Source: Acidobacteriota bacterium (lineage in GTDB: Bacteria; Acidobacteriota; Vicinamibacteria; Fen-336). From it: DNA of 40,714 nucleotides. This document shows, piece by piece, positions 30,123 to 38,131 of the stretch (position 1 is its first letter; each line of letters starts with the position of its first letter). The notes under the pieces are model-generated. The model saw nothing but the letters and a program-made list of their open reading frames with translations, was not told where the DNA came from and searched no databases. The stretch is from positions 1-40,714 of the forward strand of contig QHVJ01000011.1 in assembly GCA_003222275.1 (NCBI GenBank). Reading direction: 5' to 3'. The position numbers and the translations under genes are program-made.

Positions 30123-31118
30123 TCAGCCGGGGCGAGGGCCTCGCCGCCGGCTCGCCGGCGCGGGTCCGGCCGGCTTCGCTTCGACCGTACTGGCCGCGGC
30201 CTCCTCGTCTTCGCCCGCCACCACGATGCGGTTACGACCGGCGCGCTTGGCGCGGTACAAGGCGGCATCGGCGGCGTTCAGCAGGCGGTCGCGATCCCAG
30301 CCGGTGCCGCTGTCGCCGACGGCGATACCCAGGCTGCAAGTGACGCGGAGGACGAGGCCGCCGACGGCGATCGCAGTCCCGGCCACGGACGCGCGCAGCC
30401 TTTCGGCGGCCGCCCTTGCCCCGGCGGTATCACATCCCGCCAGCACGACCACGAACTCTTCCCCGCCGTACCGCCCCACGAGATCGTAGGGGCGCAGGAT
30501 GAGGCGCATCGTCGACGCCGCCTGGCGCAGCACCTCGTCGCCCACGCTGTGACCGTGCGTATCGTTGACCTGCTTGAAATGGTCGAGGTCCACGAAGACG
30601 ACCGCGCACGCCGTGTCCGAGCGCCGGCATCGCTCCAGCTCCTTGCCGAGCGTCTCGAGGATCGTCCTGCGGTTGGCGAGCCCGGTGAGGGGATCGGTGG
30701 TGGCCTGCTCGCGCAGGGCCTCGCGGGCGGCGATCAGCTGGCCATGCAGCTCGACGATGCGCCGTCCGGTGCGGATCCGCGCTTCCAGCTCGAGGTTGTC
30801 GAAAGGCTTCCGGAGGTAATCGTCCGCCCCGGCGGCCAGGCCCTCCACCACGTCCTCCTGCCGGTCGCGCCCCGTGAGCAGGATGATGTAGGTATAGGGC
30901 TCGCGTGCGGCCTCCCGCACCTTCCGGCAGACCTGCAGCCCGTCGAGCCCCGGCATCATCCAATCGAGCAACGCGATCGAAGGCGCGTCGGGCCCCTGCA
31001 TCGCGCGCCAGGCCTGCTCTCCGTCCTCCGCCAGGATGACCTCGTATCCCCAGCCGGCGAGCGCGCCTTGGAGCAGGTGGCGAGCGAACCGAGCGTCTTC
31101 GGCGAGCAGTACCTTCAA
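30123..31118 (-). CDS. Receiver-GGDEF response regulator, diguanylate cyclase (PleD-like)
   Basis: A 331-residue cytoplasmic protein predicted to make cyclic di-GMP when phosphorylated. The receiver domain (about 1-120) has LLAEDA, phospho-aspartate in LLDWMMPGLDG (D52), LLTGRD and lysine in LRKPFDN. A helical linker (about 120-140) leads to a GGDEF domain beginning TDPLTGLANRR, with VDLDHFKQVND and an intact active loop GGEEF (218-222). An RPYD motif (209-212) five residues before the loop is the allosteric inhibitory site for product feedback. The C-terminal tail is Pro/Arg-rich. Start is TTG at 31118. Coupled with the degenerate GGDEF-receiver gene 5 bp downstream. It likely controls biofilm, motility or secretion choices; the target is unknown. 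Confidence 0.93.
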   Translation of the reverse strand: MKVLLAEDARFARHLLQGALAGWGYEVILAEDGEQAWRAMQGPDAPSIALLDWMMPGLDGLQVCRKVREAAREPYTYIILLTGRDRQEDVVEGLAAGADDYLRKPFDNLELEARIRTGRRIVELHGQLIAAREALREQATTDPLTGLANRRTILETLGKELERCRRSDTACAVVFVDLDHFKQVNDTHGHSVGDEVLRQAASTMRLILRPYDLVGRYGGEEFVVVLAGCDTAGARAAAERLRASVAGTAIAVGGLVLRVTCSLGIAVGDSGTGWDRDRLLNAADAALYRAKRAGRNRIVVAGEDEEAAASTVEAKPAGPAPASRRRGPRPG

Positions 31119-31251
31119 CCGCCGCGCCTCAGCAATACCGCACGTGGCATCGCGTCACCCTCGAAAGGAGCGCCTGGATTCTACACTCCTGCAGGCATGG
31201 AAGTTGCTTGATACTTTGATGGCGCGGCGGTTCGGCGCCGAGGAGGGCTCA

Positions 31252-31401
31252 ATGCTCTGGACGATCATCGGCATTCTGTTCGTGCTCTGGCTGCTCGGCC
31301 TCGTCGCACACGTGGGGGGTGGGCTGATCCACCTGCTGTTGGTAGTGGCGGTGGTGGTGTTCCTGATCAACCTGATCACTGGCCGCCGTCCCGCCGTCTG
31401 A
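31252..31401 (+). CDS. Small lmo0937-type membrane protein
   Basis: A 49-residue protein with two hydrophobic helices (TIIGILFVLWLLGLVAH and HLLLVVAVVVFLINLI) separated by GGGLI and ending in TGRR. This matches the lmo0937 family of tiny membrane proteins, common in many phyla and often stress-related; the function is unknown. The start at 31252 has a strong AGGAGGG about 5 bp upstream, which outweighs the longer open frame. A terminator-like hairpin with a T6 tract follows. Confidence 0.83.
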   Translation: MLWTIIGILFVLWLLGLVAHVGGGLIHLLLVVAVVVFLINLITGRRPAV

Positions 31402-31424
31402 CGACCGTTTAGACTCTGCTGTGA

Positions 31425-31463
31425 ACGGGCTCGTGCCTTCCCCGGCCGGGCCCGAACTTTTTT
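31425..31463 (+). terminator. Probable intrinsic terminator after the lmo0937-type gene
   Basis: Within 25 bp of the stop codon, CGGGC (31425-31429) can pair with the GCCCG just before AACTTTTTT, and alternative GC pairings exist inside. The six T residues at 31458-31463 are rare in this GC-rich window and follow the stem directly, which is the expected form of a Rho-independent terminator. Confidence 0.55.
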
Positions 31464-31536
31464 CGTGAGATCCGCGGCTTACCGACGCGAAACAGCTCTC
31501 GCCGACGGCGCGCTCCACGAGGTCGTCGCGCGAGCT

Positions 31537-31821
31537 TCAAGCTCGACGTTGCCGGCGTTGATCTGGTTCTGGGCGCTGAGACGCGTTGCTGCGGAGTCGC
31601 GCGCGGGCTTCGTACACGCGTGAGGTGCGGCGCCCCGGTCGTCCGGGGCGCCGGCCGGAGCCCTGTCCCGACTTCTGATCCCGTCCCTGCCCTTGTCCCT
31701 GTTTTCCCTGCTGCCCTTGTTGTCCTTGTTGACCCTGCTGACCCTGACCCTGACCCTTCTGCGTGCCCTGCTGACGGTCCTTGTCCGAGCCACTCTTGTT
31801 GCGATCGTCCGTTTCCGGCAT
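31537..31821 (-). CDS. Small Gln/Gly-rich low-complexity protein
   Basis: A 94-residue hydrophilic protein whose start at 31821 has GGGAGGT about 6 bp upstream. Residues about 20-50 are tandem GQQ/GQG units; the ends are rich in Arg, Ser and Asp. No domain is recognisable and it is probably disordered. It resembles in composition small stress-related proteins with low-complexity tails (an analogy, not a homology claim). The strong ribosome site supports expression, but overlapping frames on the same strand make the exact C-terminus uncertain. The tandem codons make the DNA here a short repeat liable to length variation. Confidence 0.5.
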   Translation of the reverse strand: MPETDDRNKSGSDKDRQQGTQKGQGQGQQGQQGQQGQQGKQGQGQGRDQKSGQGSGRRPGRPGRRTSRVYEARARLRSNASQRPEPDQRRQRRA

Positions 31822-31953
31822 GGATGTACCTCCCTTGGAAAACCCACGAGCGACGCGGCGGGGCCGCTCGTTCCGTCGGACGAGTCGTTGCAACACTCGT
31901 GCCTCGAGTGCTGGCGGTCAAGAGCCATCGTTTTTACAAGGGAACGCGGAAGA

Positions 31954-34185
31954 TCAGGGGCGACCGGGCACGTGGATCCGCACGCCGGCGCGAAGCGATC
32001 GCGGCGGGCCGAGCGTGCGCAACGGCGTGCGGCCCACGTCGTATCGAGCGTCGAACAGGTTCTCCGCCGCCGCGTACAGCTCCGTGTCGCGGCCGAGCGG
32101 ACGCGCGGCGAGAACGTCGACGGTCGTGGCCCGGCTCAGCGGGAACAGATTGAGGTCGTCGTCGAACTGTCGCCCCGAGAACCGTGCCTGCAGGCCCATG
32201 CGCAGCGCCGGATGCGAGTAGCGGAGGCTGAGCGTGCCCTGGTGGCGCGGCACCTGCGCCACCTTCAGGCCTGCGAGGGCCGGCGGGTCCGCGGATACGA
32301 CGACGGAGTCGACGAAGAGCCACGACGCGGCCACGGTGAACGCCGGCCCCAGGCGCGCCTCCGCATCGGCCTCGAGGCCCCGCGCGCGGATGAGGGCCAC
32401 GTTCTTCCGCTGCCGTGTGATCAGCGCCGGTGTCGACGAAAGCGTCACGTTGGCCACCGCGTCGTGGACCTCGTTCCAGAAGACGCTCGTCCTCACGGAG
32501 AGGCGGCCGTCGGGACGGCGCGCGAGCGCGCCCGCCTCGACGCCGCCCATGCGCTCGGCGCGCAGCGCTTCGTTGGCGAGGGTCAGGACGTTGCCGAGGC
32601 GGAAAGGCCGGTAGAGCTCGTTGAGCGTCGGAGCGCGGAACGAGCGATACGCCGCGGACGTGAACGACAGCCACGACGCGATCGGGTATCGGAGCGAGAG
32701 CCGCGGGCTGAGCGCGTTCTCCTGGTGGTCCGCCAGCGCCGTCGTGGGCGTACCCGGGCTGCGCCTCTCTCCCGACTGCCCCCACCGATCGAATCGCAGG
32801 GCCGCGGCGGCCGAGAGCCGGCCGACGCTCACGAGGTCCTCGGCATAGACGCCGAGATCGAGCTGGCGCCCTTCGTTGCCCACGAGAGGCCCGGCGCCGG
32901 GGTTGAACACGACCTCTTCGCTCGTCGCCGCGACGCGGCGCACGTCCGCTCCCGCGACCACGACCTGCCGGCGGCCGACCGGCCTCGCCCACTGCCCCCA
33001 GGCCCCCGCGACCCAGGAGGGGACACGCTGCTGCCGGTTCAAGCGCTCGCTGGAGCGGGCGGCCGCGATCGTCGAGAAGGTCTGGTGGTACAGCTCGTCG
33101 CCAAGGTAGGCCCGCAGGATCAGGGTGGCGGTCGAGGTCCGGTCCGCCCCGAAGACCACCTGGCGCAGGCGCGTGTCATTCGTCTGCAGGCGCGTACCGT
33201 TCCCGCGCGACTCGCGGAATGCGGAGATCGCCACGAACTGCCGGCTCGAGGCATCGGGGCCGCGCTCCAGGGCCAGCTCGAAGCCGTCGTGACGGGACGT
33301 CGCCGCGGTGTCCACCGCGCCGCGGTCGGCGGGCGCCACCAGGACGTAGCCGTCCGTGTCGAACGACGTCCCGTGCAGCCTCACCCCCCAGCTTCCTCGG
33401 CGAAGAGAGGCGGCCACGGAACCGTCGGGGGTGGACTGCGAGCCGTAGCTGGCATCGGCGTCGAGCCGAGTCTGGTCGGCGCGCTTGCGCACCAGATGGA
33501 TCACGCCGGTGAGCGCGCCGTTCCCGTAGAGGTCGGACGCGCCTCCGCGCAGCACTTCCACGCGATCGAGCGAAGCGCGGGGGATGCGGCTCCAGTAGAC
33601 CCAGCCGCCGAAGGGGTCGTTGAGCGGCACCCCGTCGTCGAGGACGAGGGCACGGCTGGCCCCGCTGCCCCCGATGCCGCGGAGGGAGGCGCCCTGGGTC
33701 GTCGGGTTCGCGGTGCGGCTGCCCGATCGCCGGAAGAGCGTGAAGCCGGGCACCTGGCGCAGAACGTCGTCGACGGCGAGGGCGGGCGTCAGCTCGAGCG
33801 CACGCGGGCCGAGGACGACGACGCTGGCCGGCGTCTCGCCGAGCCGCTCGGGGACGCGCGCACCGGTGACGGTGACCTCGTCGGCGAACGCGCGGCGGAG
33901 GACGATCGTCAGCGCCCCCGCGTCCTTTCGAAGGTCGACATTGCGGCGGAAGGGGGCATAGCCCGCCGCCTCCACCACCACGACGCCGGAAGCTCCGCGT
34001 CCGGCGATCGAGAAGCGGCCGTCGATCCCGGTCCTCGTGTCCCGCTCGCCGCCGTCGGTGCGCCACGAGACGCGGGCGTCCGCGACCGCCGCCCCGGAGG
34101 CGTCGCGCACGACGCCCTCGAGGCCCGCCGGCGGCGCCGCCGAGGTGAGCCAGGTCAGCAGGACGGGAAGGAGCAGCTCGGTCAG
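31954..34185 (-). CDS. TonB-dependent outer-membrane receptor
   Basis: An outer-membrane transporter of about 743 residues. A carboxypeptidase-regulatory-like domain comes first (VVRDASGAAVADARV to about residue 95). A plug domain follows (EVTVTGARVPERLGETPAS, DVLRQVPGFTLFRR, RGGASDLYGNGALTGVIHLV), then a 22-strand-type barrel. It imports a siderophore, vitamin B12-like ligand or glycan fragment using TonB; the ligand is unknown. The first usual start codon is GTG at 34110, but that omits a signal peptide. In-frame codons upstream read LTELLLPVLLTWLTSAAPPAG, an excellent leader, reaching a TAA at 34207-34209 with no ATG, GTG or TTG. A CTG at 34185, preceded by CGGGGC, is proposed as start. 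The stop of the Sel1 gene is that same TAA, so the genes are in tandem. Confidence 0.9.
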   Translation of the reverse strand: MTELLLPVLLTWLTSAAPPAGLEGVVRDASGAAVADARVSWRTDGGERDTRTGIDGRFSIAGRGASGVVVVEAAGYAPFRRNVDLRKDAGALTIVLRRAFADEVTVTGARVPERLGETPASVVVLGPRALELTPALAVDDVLRQVPGFTLFRRSGSRTANPTTQGASLRGIGGSGASRALVLDDGVPLNDPFGGWVYWSRIPRASLDRVEVLRGGASDLYGNGALTGVIHLVRKRADQTRLDADASYGSQSTPDGSVAASLRRGSWGVRLHGTSFDTDGYVLVAPADRGAVDTAATSRHDGFELALERGPDASSRQFVAISAFRESRGNGTRLQTNDTRLRQVVFGADRTSTATLILRAYLGDELYHQTFSTIAAARSSERLNRQQRVPSWVAGAWGQWARPVGRRQVVVAGADVRRVAATSEEVVFNPGAGPLVGNEGRQLDLGVYAEDLVSVGRLSAAAALRFDRWGQSGERRSPGTPTTALADHQENALSPRLSLRYPIASWLSFTSAAYRSFRAPTLNELYRPFRLGNVLTLANEALRAERMGGVEAGALARRPDGRLSVRTSVFWNEVHDAVANVTLSSTPALITRQRKNVALIRARGLEADAEARLGPAFTVAASWLFVDSVVVSADPPALAGLKVAQVPRHQGTLSLRYSHPALRMGLQARFSGRQFDDDLNLFPLSRATTVDVLAARPLGRDTELYAAAENLFDARYDVGRTPLRTLGPPRSLRAGVRIHVPGRP

Positions 34186-34206
34186 GCCCCGATCATACCG
34201 CGATGG

Positions 34207-35676
34207 TTAACGGCCCTTCAGCTTCGCGCAGGCGTCCTTGATGCCGGCCGTGCAGGCCTGCTGCAGGAAGGCGACCGCCTTCGTGTGGTCGCGAGCGACG
34301 CCGTTGCCCACCTCGTGCAGCAGGGCCAGCTCGTAGCAACCGGCGGCGGCGCCGCCGGCGCAGGCCTTCTGGTACATCGGGACGGCGTGGGCGAGGTCGG
34401 AGACGCGGCCGAACGCGCGCTGGTACTGGGAGCCGAGGTTGTAGCAATCGGCGGCGTAGCCGGCATCGCACGTCTTCCGGTAGAGCTCCATGCCCCGCTC
34501 CAGGTCGCGCCCCACTCCGTCGGCTCTGACGTAGGCCGTGGCGAGCGCGCTGCAGCCGGCCAGGTCGCCCCCGTCGCACGATTCCTTCAACAAGGCGGCC
34601 GCGCGCGACGGATCCTTCGCCATCCCCGTCACGCCCCGGTAGAGCAGCGCGAGACGCAGGCAACCCCGCGGGTCGCGCGCCGAGCAGGCCTTCTGGTAGA
34701 GCGCCGCGGCGAGAGCCACGTCGGGAGCAGCGCCGCCGCCGCCGCTCTCGGTCAGCAGGCCCAGGTCGACGCAACCGGCGGGGGCGCCTTTGTCGCAGGC
34801 CTGGCCGAAGAGCGCCGCCGCTTTCTTGGCGTCACGCGCCGTGCCCACGCCGTCACGAACGAGCCGTCCCTCGGCGTGGCAGCCGCGGGGTTCGCCTTGC
34901 CCGCAGCCCTTCGCGTAAAGCGCGAGAGCGCGGGCGGCGTCCCGCGGCGCCCCTTCCCCCCGCTCGTGGGCGAGGGCCAGCTCGTAGCAGGCGCGGCCGA
35001 GGCCGCCGTTGCAGCCCTGCGTGTAGAGGGCCACCGCTCCCTTCGCATCGCGGGCGACCCCGTCGCCGGTGGCGAGCAGCTTGCCGAGCACGACGCACGA
35101 ATCGGTATCGCCGCCGTCGCACGCCTTCCTCAGCAGGCTCCCGCCGCGCGCGGCGTCCCGCGGGAACCGTACGCCGTCGAGGTACATGGGGCCCAGCGCT
35201 CCGCAGCCCCGCACGATGCCCGCCTCGCAGGCACGCTGGAGGAACGTCGCCGCCTCGCCGAGGTCCTTGGTCACGTCGCGGCCCTCTTGCGCCATGAGGC
35301 CGATCTGCAGGCAGCCCTCGCCTTCGCGAAGGTCGCAGGCCTTCTTGAGGAGCACCACTGCCTTGGGGATGTCGCGAGAGACGCCTTCACCGGTGCGATT
35401 CATTCCGGAGAGGTCGAAGCAGGCGCGCGCGTGGCCCCCTTCGCACGCCTTCTTCAGGAGACCGGCCCCCTTGGAGGCGTCCCGGGGAGCTCCCTCACCC
35501 CGCCGGTGCATCGAGGCGAGGGTGTAGCAGTCGGCCATCGAGCCCTTGTCGCAGCTCTTCTTGAGCACGGCAGGATCGCCCGCCGCCGGGGCCGGCGCCG
35601 CCGGCGCCTGGGCCGAAGCCGGCCACGCCGTTGCCGCTACCAGAACCAATCCCGCCAGGGCGTTCATCGCGCGCAT
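34207..35676 (-). CDS. Exported cysteine-rich Sel1-repeat protein
   Basis: A 489-residue protein with a signal peptide (NALAGLVLVAATAWPASA), then about twelve Sel1/TPR-like repeats of ~36 residues. Each repeat boundary carries a C-x7-C pair (e.g. CDKGSMADC, CEGGHARAC, CDGGDTDSC); I count thirteen such pairs, 26 cysteines. This resembles the Helicobacter cysteine-rich Hcp proteins, in which each pair forms a disulfide inside a Sel1 repeat. It is probably a periplasmic or surface protein-interaction scaffold; penicillin binding has been reported for HcpA but nothing here shows that. ATG at 35676 has AGGAGG 6 bp upstream. The TonB-dependent receptor follows directly downstream. Such a disulfide-rich exported protein would be a natural client of the VKOR-DsbA enzyme. 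Confidence 0.9.
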   Translation of the reverse strand: MRAMNALAGLVLVAATAWPASAQAPAAPAPAAGDPAVLKKSCDKGSMADCYTLASMHRRGEGAPRDASKGAGLLKKACEGGHARACFDLSGMNRTGEGVSRDIPKAVVLLKKACDLREGEGCLQIGLMAQEGRDVTKDLGEAATFLQRACEAGIVRGCGALGPMYLDGVRFPRDAARGGSLLRKACDGGDTDSCVVLGKLLATGDGVARDAKGAVALYTQGCNGGLGRACYELALAHERGEGAPRDAARALALYAKGCGQGEPRGCHAEGRLVRDGVGTARDAKKAAALFGQACDKGAPAGCVDLGLLTESGGGGAAPDVALAAALYQKACSARDPRGCLRLALLYRGVTGMAKDPSRAAALLKESCDGGDLAGCSALATAYVRADGVGRDLERGMELYRKTCDAGYAADCYNLGSQYQRAFGRVSDLAHAVPMYQKACAGGAAAGCYELALLHEVGNGVARDHTKAVAFLQQACTAGIKDACAKLKGR

Positions 35677-35765
35677 GAGGGACCTCCTGAAGTCCCGGTG
35701 ATACAGCAAGGCCACGCGGGGCGCAATGTCCGCAATCACAGGGGTGCCCCGGCTAGAATCCCCGG

Positions 35766-37331
35766 GTGCGCCCGAGCCCCGATCGAGTGGTGGTTGCCGG
35801 CACGCTCGGCCTGATCCTCGCCCTGGCCGCCGGGCTGCGCATCTGGGGGATGAGCTACGGCCTTCCCCACCCAATGGCCCGCCCCGACGAGCAGAAGCTC
35901 GTCGGACGCGCGGCGGGGATGCTCGCCACCGGCGACCTCAACCCCATCGAGCACACGTACCCGGCGCTGCTCCTGTACCTGCAGGCCGCCGTGCTCTTCT
36001 CCTACGCGAAGCTGGGCCCTCTGCTCGGCGCGGACGCCCTCGGGAGCCATCCCGGCCTCCCGTACCTCATCTGCCGGGCGCTCAGCATCGCGTTCGGCGT
36101 GGCCACCGTGGCCGCGACGTACCTCCTGGGCCGCCGCGTCGACGGGCGGCGCGCGGTGGCGCTCCTCGCCGCCCTCGTGGTCGCCACGAACTACCTGCAC
36201 GCACGGGACTCGCGCTGGGGCACCGTCGACGTGGCGATGACGTTCTTCGTCACGCTCTCGCTGGTCTTCGCGGTCCAGGCGAGCGACCGCCAGCGTTTTC
36301 GCGACTACCAGCTCGCGGGAGTGTTCGCGGGGCTGGCCGCCGCCACGAAATACAACGCGGGCCTCGTGCTGCTCGCGACCGCCGCGGCGGCCATCGCCGG
36401 CGTGGGCCGGCGCCGGATCACGGGGCCGGACGCCGTCCGCCGCCTCGCCGTCGCGGGCCTCACCACGTTCCTCCTGTTCACGCTGGCCACCCCGTACTCG
36501 GTCCGGGACTGGTACGCGACGTGGGAGGGATTCACGGTGTCGGTCGGGATGCTCTACGGCGTCGTCGGAGAGCGAGCCGCCTCGGTGCACCTGCGGGTGA
36601 CCTTCCCCGACGGGTTCGGCCTGCCGGTCTGCATCGCCGCGCTCGTCGGGGCCGGACGCGCGGTATGGAAGCGGGACGCGCGCTCTCTCGTCCTGTTGAC
36701 CTTCGTGGTCCTCATGTTCGCGTCGATGGCCGCCGTCCTCTGGGTGTTCCCGCGGTACCTGCTTCCCTTCGTCCCCCCGCTGGCGGTCCTGGCCGCGGAA
36801 GCGGCCGCGGCGTTCGTGGACTTGTCGCGGCCGGCGTTCGCCGCGGCGGCGGCCCTCGTCCTCGCCGGGCCGGGAATCCTGTCCTCCGTCCAGTTCGACC
36901 GTGTCGCCGCCCGCAAGGACACGCGCGTGCTGGCGGCGGAGTGGGTCAGCGCGAACGTTCCCGGCGGCGCCGCCGTCCTCGTCTGCGACAACTACGGCGC
37001 GCCCGCCCTGAACGCCGACCCGCGCCGCGGCCCCAGCTTCCGCGTCCGGTTGATCGACTGCACGCCGTCGCAGGTCGAGGGCTCCGGCGCGCCCTATCTG
37101 GTGACGAGCAACCACCCGCAGATGCCGGGGTACGCGTCGGTGGACCCGAAGCTTCGCGAGTACCTCGACGCGCGCGCGCGGCCGCTCGCGGAATTCCGGC
37201 CGTTTCGCGAGGGGACCTTCGCGAAGCCGTACTTCTACGTCGGGGATGCGTTCTTCCTGCCGTTCACGGGCCTGCGGGCGATGGAGCGCGGGGGCCCCGA
37301 GGTCACCGTGTGGGCGCTGACTCGGCCCTGA
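35766..37331 (+). CDS. GT39/ArnT-like membrane glycosyltransferase
   Basis: A 521-residue integral membrane GT-C-type transferase of the PMT_2/glycosyltransferase 39 group, which uses a polyprenyl-phosphate sugar donor at the periplasmic face. There are about ten hydrophobic helices. The first luminal loop has an acidic pair in ARPDEQKLVGRA, the expected catalytic position, followed by PIEHTYPALLLYLQA and the typical HARDSRWGTVDVAMTFF block. A soluble C-terminal domain (about 375-521) follows the last helix. The acceptor, protein or lipid, is unknown. GTG at 35766 starts it; it is divergent from the Sel1 gene with 89 bp between them. It is followed by two sugar/methyl transfer genes in the same direction, so it is part of a glycan-modification operon. 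Confidence 0.87.
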   Translation: MRPSPDRVVVAGTLGLILALAAGLRIWGMSYGLPHPMARPDEQKLVGRAAGMLATGDLNPIEHTYPALLLYLQAAVLFSYAKLGPLLGADALGSHPGLPYLICRALSIAFGVATVAATYLLGRRVDGRRAVALLAALVVATNYLHARDSRWGTVDVAMTFFVTLSLVFAVQASDRQRFRDYQLAGVFAGLAAATKYNAGLVLLATAAAAIAGVGRRRITGPDAVRRLAVAGLTTFLLFTLATPYSVRDWYATWEGFTVSVGMLYGVVGERAASVHLRVTFPDGFGLPVCIAALVGAGRAVWKRDARSLVLLTFVVLMFASMAAVLWVFPRYLLPFVPPLAVLAAEAAAAFVDLSRPAFAAAAALVLAGPGILSSVQFDRVAARKDTRVLAAEWVSANVPGGAAVLVCDNYGAPALNADPRRGPSFRVRLIDCTPSQVEGSGAPYLVTSNHPQMPGYASVDPKLREYLDARARPLAEFRPFREGTFAKPYFYVGDAFFLPFTGLRAMERGGPEVTVWALTRP

Positions 37332-37375
37332 GCCGCGTTGTCGTCTGCGCGACGGGCGTGATAGCGTCATTGGCC

Positions 37376-38131
37376 ATGGGCCTCGACGTTCTCGTCGAGC
37401 ATCGATCGACGTGGAACGCGAAGCCGGTCCTGGCCGACGTCTATGCCGTCTGGTTCGAGGCGCTCCTGGCCACGCTCGGCTCGTCGCGCCGCCGCGTTCT
37501 CGAGCTCGGCGCAGGGCCCGGCTTCCTTTCCGAGTACGCGCGCGGCCGCCGGCCCGACCTGTCGTGGATCGCCGCGGACATCCTGCCCGCCCCGTGGAAC
37601 GACGTTGCCGCCGACGGCCTCTGCCTCCCGTTCCGGTCGGGTGCTTTCGACACGATCCTGGCCGTGGACCTCCTGCATCACCTGGCCCGGCCTCGGCTGT
37701 TCTTCGAAGAAGCGGCGCGCGTGCTCGCGCCCGGAGGATGCGTGGCGGTGGCGGAGCCCTGGGTGACGCCGCTCTCGTATCCGATCTACCGCTGGCTGCA
37801 TCACGAGGGCTGCACGCTCGGCCTCGATCCCTGGCAACCCTTCGGCGGGAACGGCACCAAGGAGCCCATGGACGGCGACTCGGCGGTCGTTTCGGGCCTC
37901 GTGCGCCGCACGCCCGAGGCGGAATGGCGCCGTCTCGGGTTCCGTCCGCCCCGCTGCACGGCGCTGAACGGGTTCGCCTATCTCGCCTCCCTGGGCTTCC
38001 GGCGGCGGTGGTCGTTGCTTCCGCGCCGGCTGGCGCCACCCCTGCTTCGCCTGGACGCGGCGGCCCGTGCCCTGGCCCCCGTGCTGGGCATGCGTGTCCT
38101 CGCCGTGTGGGAGAGGGAAGCCGCGACATGA
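37376..38131 (+). CDS. Class I SAM-dependent methyltransferase
   Basis: A 251-residue cytoplasmic Methyltransf_11-type enzyme. The SAM-binding motif is VLELGAGPGFLSEYA; motif II-like acidic end is AADILPAPW; the post-I region has DTILAVDLLHHLARP, and VLAPGGCVAVAEPW closes the core fold. The substrate is unknown; the context of membrane glycosyltransferase upstream and methyltransferase-GT2 downstream suggests a lipid-linked or glycan intermediate. ATG at 37376 is 44 bp after the GT39-like gene. Its stop overlaps the next gene's start as ATGA, so translation is coupled. Confidence 0.87.
   Translation: MGLDVLVEHRSTWNAKPVLADVYAVWFEALLATLGSSRRRVLELGAGPGFLSEYARGRRPDLSWIAADILPAPWNDVAADGLCLPFRSGAFDTILAVDLLHHLARPRLFFEEAARVLAPGGCVAVAEPWVTPLSYPIYRWLHHEGCTLGLDPWQPFGGNGTKEPMDGDSAVVSGLVRRTPEAEWRRLGFRPPRCTALNGFAYLASLGFRRRWSLLPRRLAPPLLRLDAAARALAPVLGMRVLAVWEREAAT

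Noticed and set aside
31693..35814. A 4.1-kb open plus-strand frame opposite the TonB receptor and Sel1 genes
   Set aside because: Shadow frame: composition-biased translation without motifs, while the minus strand encodes recognisable families.
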